Shown here: one piece after another, positions 51,413 through 60,052 of the stretch
How positions within the stretch are numbered: position 1 is the first letter of the stretch
Layout: every line of letters begins with the position of its first letter
Source of the DNA: Hominimerdicola alba
GTDB taxonomy: Bacteria; Bacillota; Clostridia; Oscillospirales; Ruminococcaceae
Assembly: GCF_900109655.1 (NCBI RefSeq)
Contig: NZ_FOAT01000007.1
Location: forward strand, 62,001 to 126,000
DNA length: 64,000 nucleotides
Direction of reading: 5' to 3'
Notes under the pieces: generated by a model
The model's database searches: none
Seen by the model: the letters and a program-made list of their open reading frames with translations, nothing else
Told to the model about the DNA's origin: nothing
Made by a program: the position numbers and the translations under genes

Positions 51413-52405
51413 TTATTCCTTTACGCCGCCGATGGTAAGACCAGCAACGAAGTATCTCTGTAAGAAAGGATACAGGATAACGATAGGAAGTGCTGTGACA
51501 ACAGTAGCAGCCGCTCTTACAGTGGTAGGTGTTATTGATGCGCTGGCGTTCTTCATGGTATCGGCATTTGTATGCTGGTTTGTAACAGAGCTCAGTGTCT
51601 TCATAAGCTCATACTGAAGAGTTGACAGATCACTATCCATTCTGTTATACAGCATAGCATCGAACCAGGAGTTCCACTGACCAACTGCGGTGAACAGTGC
51701 AACTGTTGCAACAACGGGCATACACAGGGGGAAGATTATCTTAATGAAGATAGTCATGTGACCTGCGCCGTCCATCATAGCAGACTCAGCAAGGCTGTCA
51801 GGCAGTCCGTTCATGTAAGTACGCAGTACCAGCATACTAAAAGCGGGAACCATGCCGGGCAGGATGTATACCATAAAGCTGTTGGTCATGCCCAGTGCCT
51901 TATAAACCAGGAATATGGGGATAAGACCGCCTGAAACGTACATTGTTACAACGTACAGCAGGGAGAGCTGCTTTTTGAACAGGAACTCCTTACGGCTGAG
52001 TACATAAGCCAGTAGTGCGGTCACAATTGTAGAGGTAACAGTACCGATAACAGTTCTGAGTACGCTTATCTTTGCTGCAGTGAGCATATTCTGCTGTGAA
52101 AGAACTGTATGATAGTTCTTAGTTGTGAACACTCTGGGGAACAGTGTGATGCCGCCCTTCAGTGCATCAAGACCATCATTGAAGGATACTGCTACCATAT
52201 TCAGCAGAGGATACATGATAACTATTGTAAATATTATCATGAAAACCGTATTGAATGCATCGAATATATTATCGCCCTTTGTACGGCGGCTGACGATGCT
52301 GTGCTTGGTTTTTGAACCGACGTCCTTTGCATCGCGCTTGGGCTTTTCTGCCTGCGGGATAGGTGCGGGCGGAGTAGAAACGATCTTTTTAGTTAATTCT
52401 GCCAT
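51413..52405 (-). CDS. Sugar ABC transporter permease (LplC/MalG-type)
   Basis: A 330-residue permease with six helices after an unusually long, Lys/Pro-rich cytoplasmic N-terminus (about 45 residues). The EAA loop that contacts the ATPase reads LAESAMMDGAGHMTIFIKI. Domain order and the C-terminal QRYFVAGLTIGGVKE are typical of the LplC branch, which imports oligosaccharides with a large lipoprotein receptor. AAGGAGGGCGCAAA precedes the ATG, 12 bp after the LplB-type permease. Confidence 0.92.
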   Translation of the reverse strand: MAELTKKIVSTPPAPIPQAEKPKRDAKDVGSKTKHSIVSRRTKGDNIFDAFNTVFMIIFTIVIMYPLLNMVAVSFNDGLDALKGGITLFPRVFTTKNYHTVLSQQNMLTAAKISVLRTVIGTVTSTIVTALLAYVLSRKEFLFKKQLSLLYVVTMYVSGGLIPIFLVYKALGMTNSFMVYILPGMVPAFSMLVLRTYMNGLPDSLAESAMMDGAGHMTIFIKIIFPLCMPVVATVALFTAVGQWNSWFDAMLYNRMDSDLSTLQYELMKTLSSVTNQHTNADTMKNASASITPTTVRAAATVVTALPIVILYPFLQRYFVAGLTIGGVKE

Positions 52406-52417
52406 TTTGCGCCCTCC

Positions 52418-53338
52418 TTAATACAGACTTTCTTCGCCCATTGCCTTGGCTGATGTGTTAGCTATGAATACGAGTATGATACTTACAACGCTCTTGAATA
52501 TACCTGCTGCGACACCGAGAGAGTAGTTACTCTTACTGATACCGTAGTTCAGTACATAGATATCGATAGTTTCAGCTACAGACTTTACAAGGTCGTTGCC
52601 CAGCAGATACTGGAGCTCGAAACCAACGTTCAGTACGTTGCCGACATTCATTATCAGAAGGATAAGGATAGTAGGCTTCAGACCCGGGAGTGTGATGTGC
52701 CAGATACGGCTCAGTCTGCCTGCGCCGTCTATGGAAGCCGCTTCGTAAAGATCAGGGTTGATGGATGTTATTGCCGCCAGATAGATGATGGAATCCCATC
52801 CTGTTTCTTTCCATCTGTTTGCAAAGCCGACTATCCACCAGAAGTATTTCGATTCAGCCAGCCACTGTATAGGTTTATCGATCACACCTATACCAATAAG
52901 AAAATTGTTCAGCATACCGTTCTCCATGGAGAGGACATCGAATACGATACCTGTCAGTATTATCATGGAGAGGAAGTGAGGCAGATAGGAAATCGTCTGG
53001 ACAAATTTTTTGCCTATATTGAATCTGAACTCACTGAGCAGTATAGCGAACACTATCGGACATATAGTACCGAGTACCAGGTTTATGACACCCATTGCCA
53101 GGGTATTTCTTACGCAGTAAAGGAATTCATTGCCTCTGAACAGTAACTTGAAGTTTTCAATTCCTATAAACTGAGAATGGATGAAACCATCTCTTGGCTT
53201 ATACTTCTGAAATGCCATTATCCAGCCGAAAAGCGGGGCATAGTTAAATACAAGTACATACAGTACAAAGGGTAAGGACAACAAAAGCAGAGATTTCTGA
53301 TTTCTCAGCTTTTTAGCGAAGTCCGGGTCTTTAAACAT
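52418..53338 (-). CDS. Sugar ABC transporter permease (LplB/MalF-type)
   Basis: A 306-residue permease with six helices; the EAA loop reads YEAASIDGAGRLSRIWHI. The ATG at 53338 follows GGAGGTGCG; the upstream in-frame ATG at 53389 would place its start inside the outer stem of a palindromic region and is rejected. Companion of the LplC-type permease; substrate probably xylo-oligosaccharides from the GH39 context. No ATPase gene is in the cluster, so an MsmK-like shared ATPase elsewhere is expected. Confidence 0.92.
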   Translation of the reverse strand: MFKDPDFAKKLRNQKSLLLLSLPFVLYVLVFNYAPLFGWIMAFQKYKPRDGFIHSQFIGIENFKLLFRGNEFLYCVRNTLAMGVINLVLGTICPIVFAILLSEFRFNIGKKFVQTISYLPHFLSMIILTGIVFDVLSMENGMLNNFLIGIGVIDKPIQWLAESKYFWWIVGFANRWKETGWDSIIYLAAITSINPDLYEAASIDGAGRLSRIWHITLPGLKPTILILLIMNVGNVLNVGFELQYLLGNDLVKSVAETIDIYVLNYGISKSNYSLGVAAGIFKSVVSIILVFIANTSAKAMGEESLY

Positions 53339-53363
53339 TTTTTCGCACCTCCGAGATGTGGAC

Positions 53364-53471
53364 ATCCCCTGCGCCCCGCCCTCGGGCATCAGGCTGCAAG
53401 AGGTTAGAAAAAGCGTCCGAACTTCGAACCCCTTTTCTAACCTCTGACATCTTATACAGACATCAGGGGAT
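53364..53471 (-). repeat. Palindromic intercistronic region after the receptor gene
   Basis: Outer stem ATCCCCTG (53364-53371) with CAGGGGAT (53464-53471); inner 13-bp stem AGAGGTTAGAAAA (53399-53411) with TTTTCTAACCTCT (53433-53445) and a GTTCGAA/TTCGGAC top. It lies in the spacer between receptor and permease genes, where such structures commonly protect the receptor mRNA. Confidence 0.75.
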
Positions 53472-53516
53472 AGAAATATAATTGCTTATCATTATTATTC
53501 AGAAGATATCCCGCAC

Positions 53517-53539
53517 AAGTCCCCGACCAGCGGGGACTT
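53517..53539 (-). terminator. Hairpin after the receptor gene
   Basis: AAGTCCCCG (53517-53525) pairs with CGGGGACTT (53531-53539), 53 bp after the receptor stop. No T-run, so probably leaky or stabilising. Confidence 0.6.
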
Positions 53540-53592
53540 GATGCAGCATATAAATTTCGTAAAAGGATCAGTCACCGACTGTCAGAAGATAA

Positions 53593-55287
53593 TTACTTAC
53601 CTGCTGCTACGTCGATTCTTCTCTGGATCTCCTTGTTGAATGCGGGCAGCAGAGTGCCGTCAACATCGCATCTCTTCTTGTATTCGCTCAGATACTTATC
53701 CCAAGCGGCATCGAAATCTTCAGCGATACAAACCTGAGGCAGATACTCATGCTTAACAGTTGACATTTCTGTCCAAACCATACCCTCATCGGTCTCGGTT
53801 GTCAGAGCGTTGGAGTAAGACCACATGGGGAACCATGCCTCGTTTTCGGGAGCCTCGTTCAGCATCTCAACGTAGGTCTTAACGCCGTAAGCGTCGAAGC
53901 ACTCCTTGATCTCATCGTTCAGTGACTCATAGAACTCAGCAGCCTGGTGGTTAGCGTCACAGCCGTTGACACCGTCGTGATCCATACCGTTGGAGTAGTT
54001 GGGGAAGTAAGCGTAAGGACACAGGTTAGCATTGATGTAAGTCTGATCGTTAGCATTGTTTCTCATCTCATCGGTACGAGTGAATATGCCGTTCTCGTCC
54101 TTGTTGTAGTTAACGCCTTCGATACCCCAGTTTCTCAGAGTGAGGATCTCGGGTTTAAGAAGGTCGTTCATGAACTGCATAGCGCCCTCGATATCCTTAC
54201 AGGATTTGGTGATACCGATACCATTGGAAACGTCCAGAGCAGGATTGGTGTGCCAGTGCTCCTCAACGCCCTTGTCAATAGTGATACCAACAGGTACATA
54301 TGTGCAGTCATCAAGTTTGCCGTTAGCCTTTATAGCCAGCTCAGCATCGTTGAAATCCCAGTGCTGGTCAACCATACCGCAAACTCTGCCGGTGGAGAGC
54401 TTGGAGATGTAAGCGTCATACTTCATTGTGAAGGTCTCGGGGTCAACGATACCCTTCTTGTACTCTTCGTTCAGCTTTTTGAAGTATCTCTTAGCTGTAT
54501 CAGTGGTGTTGTAGTCGATAGCCTGATGAGTTTCTCTGTCAACTATGCAGCAGCCGTCGTTCGGATAACCGTCAAGGAAGAAGGGAGCATTCTCAAGGCA
54601 GAAGTATCTCCAGTCATCGCAGAGTATCTCATAGCCGATATTGGGAGTACCGTCTTCCATGGTAGGATTAGCTTCAATGTATCTTTCGATAAGATCGAAG
54701 TACTCGTCGAGGGTCTCGATCTTAGGATAATTTGCCCACTTCAGAACTCTTGTCTGGATCCAGAAAGCTTCGTCATTGTGTACGCAGGTTGTATCGTGAT
54801 CCCAGGTCTTGCCGAACTGAGGAATGATGTAAACGTGACCGTCTTCAGCTCTGATAGAGTTCCACTCAGCCTCGGTGTAGAAGTTCTTTATGTTGGGATA
54901 ATCGTCCCAGTAGTCATCGATAGCGATGAATGCACCTGCATCGACCATGCTCTTCATACCGGAAGAAGCATCTACGAAGTCAGGATACTCGTCGCCTGCG
55001 ATCATAACGCCGATAGCTTCTTCAGCGGTCTGACCGGTCAGCCATTCCATCTCGCACTTAGCGCCGATCTTTTCAGCGATCTTGTCCTGTACAACATTTC
55101 CGTCATCGACCTTGTTGCCGGGAACTGCGAAGAAAGCTGAGAATACCTTTACTTCAACTTCTTTACCGTCCTCAGTCTTGACTGTATCAGTCTTCTGCTT
55201 GCCCTTGTTGGTGTTGCCGCAGGCTGACATACCAAGTATCATTGCTATGGCCATCAGACCGGCAGCTGCTCTCTTGAGTCTTCTCAT
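53593..55287 (-). CDS. Sugar ABC transporter substrate-binding lipoprotein (LplA-type)
   Basis: A 564-residue extracytoplasmic receptor: signal peptide with lipobox MSAC (Cys 24), then a large two-lobe binding fold typical of the LplA branch (usual length 500-570). It begins KVFSAFFAVPGN and holds many surface aromatic residues (WLTGQTAEEA, FWIQTRVLKWANYP) suited to oligosaccharide binding. GGAGGTTGTTAATT fixes ATG 55287. First gene of the operon with two permeases and GH39; xylo-oligosaccharides are the likely ligand by context. Confidence 0.92.
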   Translation of the reverse strand: MRRLKRAAAGLMAIAMILGMSACGNTNKGKQKTDTVKTEDGKEVEVKVFSAFFAVPGNKVDDGNVVQDKIAEKIGAKCEMEWLTGQTAEEAIGVMIAGDEYPDFVDASSGMKSMVDAGAFIAIDDYWDDYPNIKNFYTEAEWNSIRAEDGHVYIIPQFGKTWDHDTTCVHNDEAFWIQTRVLKWANYPKIETLDEYFDLIERYIEANPTMEDGTPNIGYEILCDDWRYFCLENAPFFLDGYPNDGCCIVDRETHQAIDYNTTDTAKRYFKKLNEEYKKGIVDPETFTMKYDAYISKLSTGRVCGMVDQHWDFNDAELAIKANGKLDDCTYVPVGITIDKGVEEHWHTNPALDVSNGIGITKSCKDIEGAMQFMNDLLKPEILTLRNWGIEGVNYNKDENGIFTRTDEMRNNANDQTYINANLCPYAYFPNYSNGMDHDGVNGCDANHQAAEFYESLNDEIKECFDAYGVKTYVEMLNEAPENEAWFPMWSYSNALTTETDEGMVWTEMSTVKHEYLPQVCIAEDFDAAWDKYLSEYKKRCDVDGTLLPAFNKEIQRRIDVAAGK

Positions 55288-55363
55288 AATTAACAACCTC
55301 CAAAAAACGTTTATTTTAGCTTTGCACATAATAGCTAAATTTTGTTTTGTTTTCGCTAAGATT

Positions 55364-55392
55364 ATTATAGCAAATAAATCTGCTTTTGTGAA
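55364..55392 (-). promoter_or_regulatory. Promoter of the sugar importer operon
   Basis: Minus-strand TTCACA (55387-55392) and TATAAT (55364-55369) with a 17-bp spacer; leader of about 70 nt. Upstream (55400-55460) the hexamer AGCAAA recurs four times, including ATATTTTAGC and AGCAAAATAT facing each other, a possible regulator site. Confidence 0.72.
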
Positions 55393-55678
55393 TAGTTATC
55401 AGGAAACTAAGCAATAATTGCAAATATATTTTAGCAAATCAGCAAAATATGTTTAATCCGACAACAAACTCATTTGTACATAGCAAAAATTGTATCGAAG
55501 AGCGCAATTTTTGAGTTGTAAATAATTGCGCAATATAGTAATATATAAAGATTTAAATTGACGCAGTCAAATTTCAATACAAATCCATGTCAAAACGCAC
55601 AAATTTGTACGCATCTTTAAACATCGATTCAAGTCAAATTGTCTGTTTGATGACTTAATTTATTTGCGTCAGTTTAGA

Positions 55679-55707
55679 TTGACAACAGAGCTTATATGTG
55701 GTATAAT
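55679..55707 (+). promoter_or_regulatory. Promoter of the phosphatase gene
   Basis: Consensus TTGACA (55679-55684) and TATAAT (55702-55707) with a 17-bp spacer, about 90 bp before the ATG. Confidence 0.86.
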
Positions 55708-55799
55708 TTAAACAGGAAGTAAACTGCTCTTTAACAAATATATAAAACTGCGCAAACCTATTACTAAACTGTTTACGTTCCCGAATTTAAGGAGAAGCT

Positions 55800-56501
55800 A
55801 TGGCTACATATGTAATGAGCGATCTGCACGGTGAATATGACAAATACTGTGAAATGCTTAAAAAGATAGATTTCAATCCCGAAGATACTCTGTTCATTCT
55901 CGGCGATGTAGTGGACAGGGGTCCGAAGCCTGTTGACATACTTCTTGATATGATGAAGCGTCCGAATGTCTACCCGTTGATGGGCAATCACGACCTGCTG
56001 GCGCTGGACGTTCTTAAAAAGCTGAATATCGAGATAAATGAGGACAACTTTACCCAGAATCTGGATGCAGGCACGATGAATGAGCTTATCGACTGGCTGA
56101 AGGACGGCGGACAGACCACGCTAATGCAGTTCCGCAGTCTCACCAACGAGGAAAAGGCTGATGTACTTGACTATATGGACGACTTCCGGCTGTGCGAATT
56201 CGCTGAAGCAGGGGGCAAGACATTTGTTATGGTACACGCTGGTCTGGGGAATTTCAAAAAAGGAAAAAAGCTTCGTGATTACACTCTCAAGGAGCTTCTG
56301 ATGGACAGACACGACCCTGAGATAGACTGCTTCGGCGAGGACGATATCTACGTTGTGGCAGGACATACGCCAACCATGATATATACGGGAAAAGCGGAGA
56401 TTTACCATAAAAATCACAACATCTTCATCGACTGCGGTGCCTGCATGGGCGGACGGCTTGCCTGCCTTTGTCTGGACACAATGGAAGAATTTTACGTCTG
56501 A
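55800..56501 (+). CDS. PP2A-like metallophosphatase
   Basis: A 233-residue calcineurin-like metallophosphoesterase close to the phage lambda-type Ser/Thr phosphatases. Metal-binding motifs are complete: SDLHGEYDKY (DxH), LGDVVDRGP (GDxxDRG), LMGNHD (GNHD), VHAGL and a late AGHTP. It would remove phosphate from proteins or small nucleotides in the cytoplasm. AAGGAGAAGCT precedes the ATG. It has its own promoter and overlaps the convergent small gene by 10 bp at the stop codons. Confidence 0.9.
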   Translation: MATYVMSDLHGEYDKYCEMLKKIDFNPEDTLFILGDVVDRGPKPVDILLDMMKRPNVYPLMGNHDLLALDVLKKLNIEINEDNFTQNLDAGTMNELIDWLKDGGQTTLMQFRSLTNEEKADVLDYMDDFRLCEFAEAGGKTFVMVHAGLGNFKKGKKLRDYTLKELLMDRHDPEIDCFGEDDIYVVAGHTPTMIYTGKAEIYHKNHNIFIDCGACMGGRLACLCLDTMEEFYV

Positions 56502-56911
56502 ATATTTTTACGCGGAGCGTGGCAGAGGAATCTGCCGTGCTCCTTTATTTTTTCCGCCGCGACCTCATCACAGCCATCCGGAATGTAGGCATATACACCG
56601 TTCAGGATGTAAAGTTCTCCGCCGTTATCGCCGTATTTCAGGCGATTATAAGCTTTTTGGGGGTCACCATAAAACTCAGCAGGCAGGCGCAGAGTCAGCT
56701 CGATACGCACCCCATCACCGCGGTTTATCACCCTTATATCACCGCTTATCTCAGCATCAAATCTGGTCATCAGCTGTGCCCTGAGCGCCGCTAGAAATAT
56801 CTTTGCGGAAATGTCACGGGCTTTCAGGGAATCAAAGTCAAGACCAAGCTCGGAAAACTCGGCATTATCAACGCGAACTGTCACACGCGGACCACTGCGT
56901 TCTATCTCCAT
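56492..56911 (-). CDS. Small protein, MecA N-terminal-like (uncertain)
   Basis: A 139-residue protein starting MEIERSGPRVTVRVDNAEF, followed by LDFDSLKARDISAKIFLAALRAQL. This beta-strand, 'D/E-FxEL', helix pattern recalls the N-terminal substrate-binding half of MecA-type ClpC adaptors, but the C-terminal half (VRIELTLRLPAEFYG, LYILNGVYAYIP) is not clearly related. ATG 56911 follows GGGGTGAG; an in-frame ATG at 56995 lacks one. Its 3' end overlaps the phosphatase gene by 10 bp, tail to tail. Function not assigned. Confidence 0.55.
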   Translation of the reverse strand: MEIERSGPRVTVRVDNAEFSELGLDFDSLKARDISAKIFLAALRAQLMTRFDAEISGDIRVINRGDGVRIELTLRLPAEFYGDPQKAYNRLKYGDNGGELYILNGVYAYIPDGCDEVAAEKIKEHGRFLCHAPRKNIQT

Positions 56912-57061
56912 AAACTCACCCCTATGCATACTATGCCGCGGCTGAAAATTTTGCCACAGCGCGGAATTATTCAACATGACATCGGATTTGTCCACCCACA
57001 GGCAGTGTTTTGAGTGATATAATATATGCAGAAATATTTTATCTTACGGAGGTACACATCT

Positions 57062-58870
57062 ATGCTGAAAGCACCGAATTTAGAGGATTGCAGGGTCACA
57101 AGCGGAGTTTTCCGCGAGCGTATGGAGCTCAACAAAAAGTATCTGAAAGAGCTTGACCCCATATGTTTATTGCAGAATTTTTATTTGGAGGCAGGAATAA
57201 TCCTCCCCGATATGCAGGTGATATCCGAGCCCGAAAAGGCAAATCTGCACTGGGGCTGGGAATCTCCCGCCTGCCAGCTAAGAGGGCATTTTCTTGGACA
57301 CTGGATGTCTGCCGCGGCTATGTTGTCGGTGAGCGATGATGACAGCGAACTCAAAGCAAAGCTGTCCAAAATTATAGACGAATTGGAGCGCTGCCAGATC
57401 CGCAACGGCGGGAAATGGGTTGGAAGCATACCCGAGAAGTACTTTAAATTTATGGAGAGCGACGACTACATCTGGTCTCCCCAGTACACCATGCACAAAA
57501 CGCTGATGGGACTGGTGGATGCCTACCGCTATGCGGGCATCGAAAAGGCGCTGAAGATCGCCGATGCACTTGCTGACTGGTACATCGAGTGGGCGAAAAG
57601 CATTGAAAATACAGCTCCTTTCACGGTTTTCAAGGGCGAGCAGGGCGGTATGCTTGAGGAGTGGTGCATACTTTTTGAGCTGACCCGCGACCCGAAGTAT
57701 CAGAAGCTGATGGATATTTACCGTGAAAACGCCCTGTACCACAAACTTGAACAGCACAGGGACGCCCTCACCGACGACCATGCCAACGCAAGCATACCGC
57801 TTTCTCACGGTGCTGCTGAATTATACGAATCAACAGGTGAAGAGCGCTGGAAGATCATCAGCGAAGAGTTCTGGGCGCAGGCTGTAACTCAGCGGGGTAT
57901 GTTCGCCACATCAGGCGCAAATTCCGGGGAATTCTGGATTCCTGCTAACTCTCAGGGCAGCTATCTCGGGGATACAGATCAGGAGTTCTGCACGGTTTAC
58001 AATATGGTTCGTCTGACTGATTTTTTGTACAGAAGAACAGGCAACACCGATTATGCCGACTACATCGAAAGAGCCCTCTATAACGGGTTCCTTGCACAGC
58101 AAAATATGCGCAGCGGAATGCCCGCATATTTTCTGCCTTTAGCAGCAGGAAGCCGCAAGAAATGGGGCAGCAAAAGGCACGATTTCTGGTGCTGTCACGG
58201 CACGATGGTACAGGCGCAGACCCTCTATCCGCGGCTGATATGGTACACCGAGGGCAACACCGTTACCGTTGCCCAGTATATCCCATCCGAAGCCAAACTG
58301 GATATCTGCGGCAGCAAGGTCAGGCTTTCCCAGTGTACAGAGCTTAAAAACCTGAATAATCAGGTGTTCTTCGATGAGGACGAGGGCGGTGAGAAGAGCA
58401 GATGGTCACTGAGGTTTGATATCGAATGTGATACCCCCACAGAATTCACGCTGAGATTCAGACTTCCATGGTGGCTGAAAACCACACCGCAGGTAATTCT
58501 TGACGGCGAACCCATACAGGCGGATATTGCGGACAATTACCTCATGATCTCAAAAGCATGGCAAAAAAGTACCATACAATTATTGCTCACTCCCAAGCTC
58601 ACCGCCGAGCCCCTGCCCGATATGCCCGAGACTGCCGCACTCCTCGACGGTCCCATCGTGCTGGCGGGCATGACCGACAAAGACATTGGTTTGCAGGGCG
58701 ATCTCTCCGCACCTGAGACCTTCCTGCACCGACGCACCACTCACGAGTACAAGACATACGTCTGGAAACAGAACACCTACGTCACACGCCACCAGCCTGT
58801 AAACATCGAATTCAAGCCGCTCTACGAAGTTACTGACGAGGTGTACACGGTGTATTTCAGCAAGAGATAA
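57062..58870 (+). CDS. GH127 beta-L-arabinofuranosidase (DUF1680)
   Basis: A 602-residue cytoplasmic enzyme of GH127/DUF1680: alpha/alpha-barrel (about 1-420) and C-terminal beta-sandwich. The zinc-cysteine active site is complete, with Glu 308 and Cys 310 in DQEFCTVYNM and Cys 377/Cys 378 in FWCCHGTM, at the same spacing as in bifidobacterial HypBA1. It would release beta-L-arabinofuranose from plant arabinans or hydroxyproline glycoproteins. GGAGGTACACATCT precedes ATG 57062; a TATAAT at 57017-57022 may be its -10. It complements GH39 in arabinoxylan side-chain turnover. Confidence 0.92.
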   Translation: MLKAPNLEDCRVTSGVFRERMELNKKYLKELDPICLLQNFYLEAGIILPDMQVISEPEKANLHWGWESPACQLRGHFLGHWMSAAAMLSVSDDDSELKAKLSKIIDELERCQIRNGGKWVGSIPEKYFKFMESDDYIWSPQYTMHKTLMGLVDAYRYAGIEKALKIADALADWYIEWAKSIENTAPFTVFKGEQGGMLEEWCILFELTRDPKYQKLMDIYRENALYHKLEQHRDALTDDHANASIPLSHGAAELYESTGEERWKIISEEFWAQAVTQRGMFATSGANSGEFWIPANSQGSYLGDTDQEFCTVYNMVRLTDFLYRRTGNTDYADYIERALYNGFLAQQNMRSGMPAYFLPLAAGSRKKWGSKRHDFWCCHGTMVQAQTLYPRLIWYTEGNTVTVAQYIPSEAKLDICGSKVRLSQCTELKNLNNQVFFDEDEGGEKSRWSLRFDIECDTPTEFTLRFRLPWWLKTTPQVILDGEPIQADIADNYLMISKAWQKSTIQLLLTPKLTAEPLPDMPETAALLDGPIVLAGMTDKDIGLQGDLSAPETFLHRRTTHEYKTYVWKQNTYVTRHQPVNIEFKPLYEVTDEVYTVYFSKR

Positions 58871-58887
58871 CAATTAGCTTTGCAGAC

Positions 58888-58926
58888 AAAAAAGCAGCAG
58901 CACAAATTTGTACTGCTGCTTTTTCA
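58888..58926. terminator. Bidirectional terminator
   Basis: AAAAGCAGCAG (58890-58900) pairs with CTGCTGCTTTT (58913-58923), topped by ACAAATTTGT, with A-run and T-run on its two sides. It separates convergent GH127 and macrodomain genes. Confidence 0.88.
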
Positions 58927-58949
58927 TGTATAAAATTGTACGTACACCA

Positions 58950-60038
58950 TTAGTTTTGTCCAAGAAGTGTCTGGTCAAACCTGAACAGCGCATCATTTAT
59001 CTCGAAGATATCGTATATGCCGTGGACGATGTGATACCTTACTATCAGATCAAAGTCCAATGAATTGGACAGTGCATATCCCGCCTTGGAAAGCAGATCC
59101 TCAGTCTCGCGGATATCCAGTTTCAGCGCCACCGCGAAAGCCACCGCAGTCTGCTTTTTGGGCTTGTAATGGACATCACTGCGTATCTTTGAGAACAGCT
59201 TGCGGTCGATATTTGCCCGCTTGTAGGCTTCAACATCGGTCATCCCACGTTCATCGATGAGCCTAAGAAGCGCCTGTGAGAAAGATTCGTCCCGCATCGA
59301 GAAATAGTCCTCTGCCGCGCATTCTTCCGCGGCATCACAGGCATCATAATTCGGTACAGCTGATTCTGTCTTTTTCGCCCGACCGAACAAGCCTTTCTTT
59401 TTGGGCTTTGCTTCCTCGTCTTTCAGCACAGCGGCAGCCGCGGCGAGCGCATTGAAGCAAGCCGCATTTCCCATCATCTCACGTCGTCCCCGCTCCTTGT
59501 CCTCGCGGATCTTCGCGTAGGCATCGTCGATGAACTGCCTTATGCCCTCAAAACGCTCTGCGCTTATCTCAAAGCTGTCCTTGTCGAATATCACCAGCGT
59601 GATATCCATTTCGTGGTCTTCAAGGAATCTCCGCGCTTCGCTTTCGGCGACCTCTATCGCTTCACGTTTTGGATAGCCGTACACCCCCGCCGATATCAGC
59701 GGAAAAGCTATGCTTTTACAGCCCAGACTTTCAGCCAGCGCCAGAGAATTTCTGTAACAGCTTTGAAGAAGTTCCCTCTCGCCCTGTTCACCGTCCTCCC
59801 AGACAGGACCCACCGTGTGGATAATATGCTTACAGCCCAGACCGTAGCCCTTAGTCGCCTTTGCCTGACCTGTCTCACAGCCCCCGAGAAGCCTGCATTC
59901 CGCAAGAAGCTCGGGACCCGCCGCGCGGTGTATCGCGCCGTCAACTCCCCCGCCGCCCAACAGCGAGCTGTTTGCTGCATTCACTATCGCGTCCGCCGAA
60001 AACTTAGTAATATCGGCACGCACCAGACAAAATGGCAT
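58950..60038 (-). CDS. Macrodomain protein (ADP-ribose hydrolase) with C-terminal helical domain
   Basis: A 362-residue protein. The N-terminal macrodomain (1-170) has the YmdB/MacroD-type [22 protein letters not shown] and [11 protein letters not shown] loops for hydrolysis of O-acetyl-ADP-ribose or ADP-ribosyl protein. A Lys/Ala-rich linker (about 190-235) leads to a helical domain (about 245-362) with [27 protein letters not shown] and [24 protein letters not shown], which looks like an XRE-type helix-turn-helix. The fusion suggests DNA or nucleoprotein targeting. AACGGAGGGATAG precedes the ATG; 14 bp after the RecD2 gene, probably co-transcribed. Confidence 0.87.
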   Translation of the reverse strand: MPFCLVRADITKFSADAIVNAANSSLLGGGGVDGAIHRAAGPELLAECRLLGGCETGQAKATKGYGLGCKHIIHTVGPVWEDGEQGERELLQSCYRNSLALAESLGCKSIAFPLISAGVYGYPKREAIEVAESEARRFLEDHEMDITLVIFDKDSFEISAERFEGIRQFIDDAYAKIREDKERGRREMMGNAACFNALAAAAAVLKDEEAKPKKKGLFGRAKKTESAVPNYDACDAAEECAAEDYFSMRDESFSQALLRLIDERGMTDVEAYKRANIDRKLFSKIRSDVHYKPKKQTAVAFAVALKLDIRETEDLLSKAGYALSNSLDFDLIVRYHIVHGIYDIFEINDALFRFDQTLLGQN

Positions 60039-60052
60039 AACTATCCCTCCGT

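Noticed and set aside
50633-51463. Open frame of 276 codons opposite the GH39 gene
   Set aside because: The GH39 catalytic motifs are on the minus strand; the opposite frame shows no domain and starts without a ribosome binding site.
53947-55140. Open frame of 397 codons on the plus strand opposite the sugar receptor gene
   Set aside because: It lies wholly inside a well-supported lipoprotein gene on the other strand. The translation is Val/Ile-rich without motifs and has no ribosome binding site, typical of an antisense shadow.
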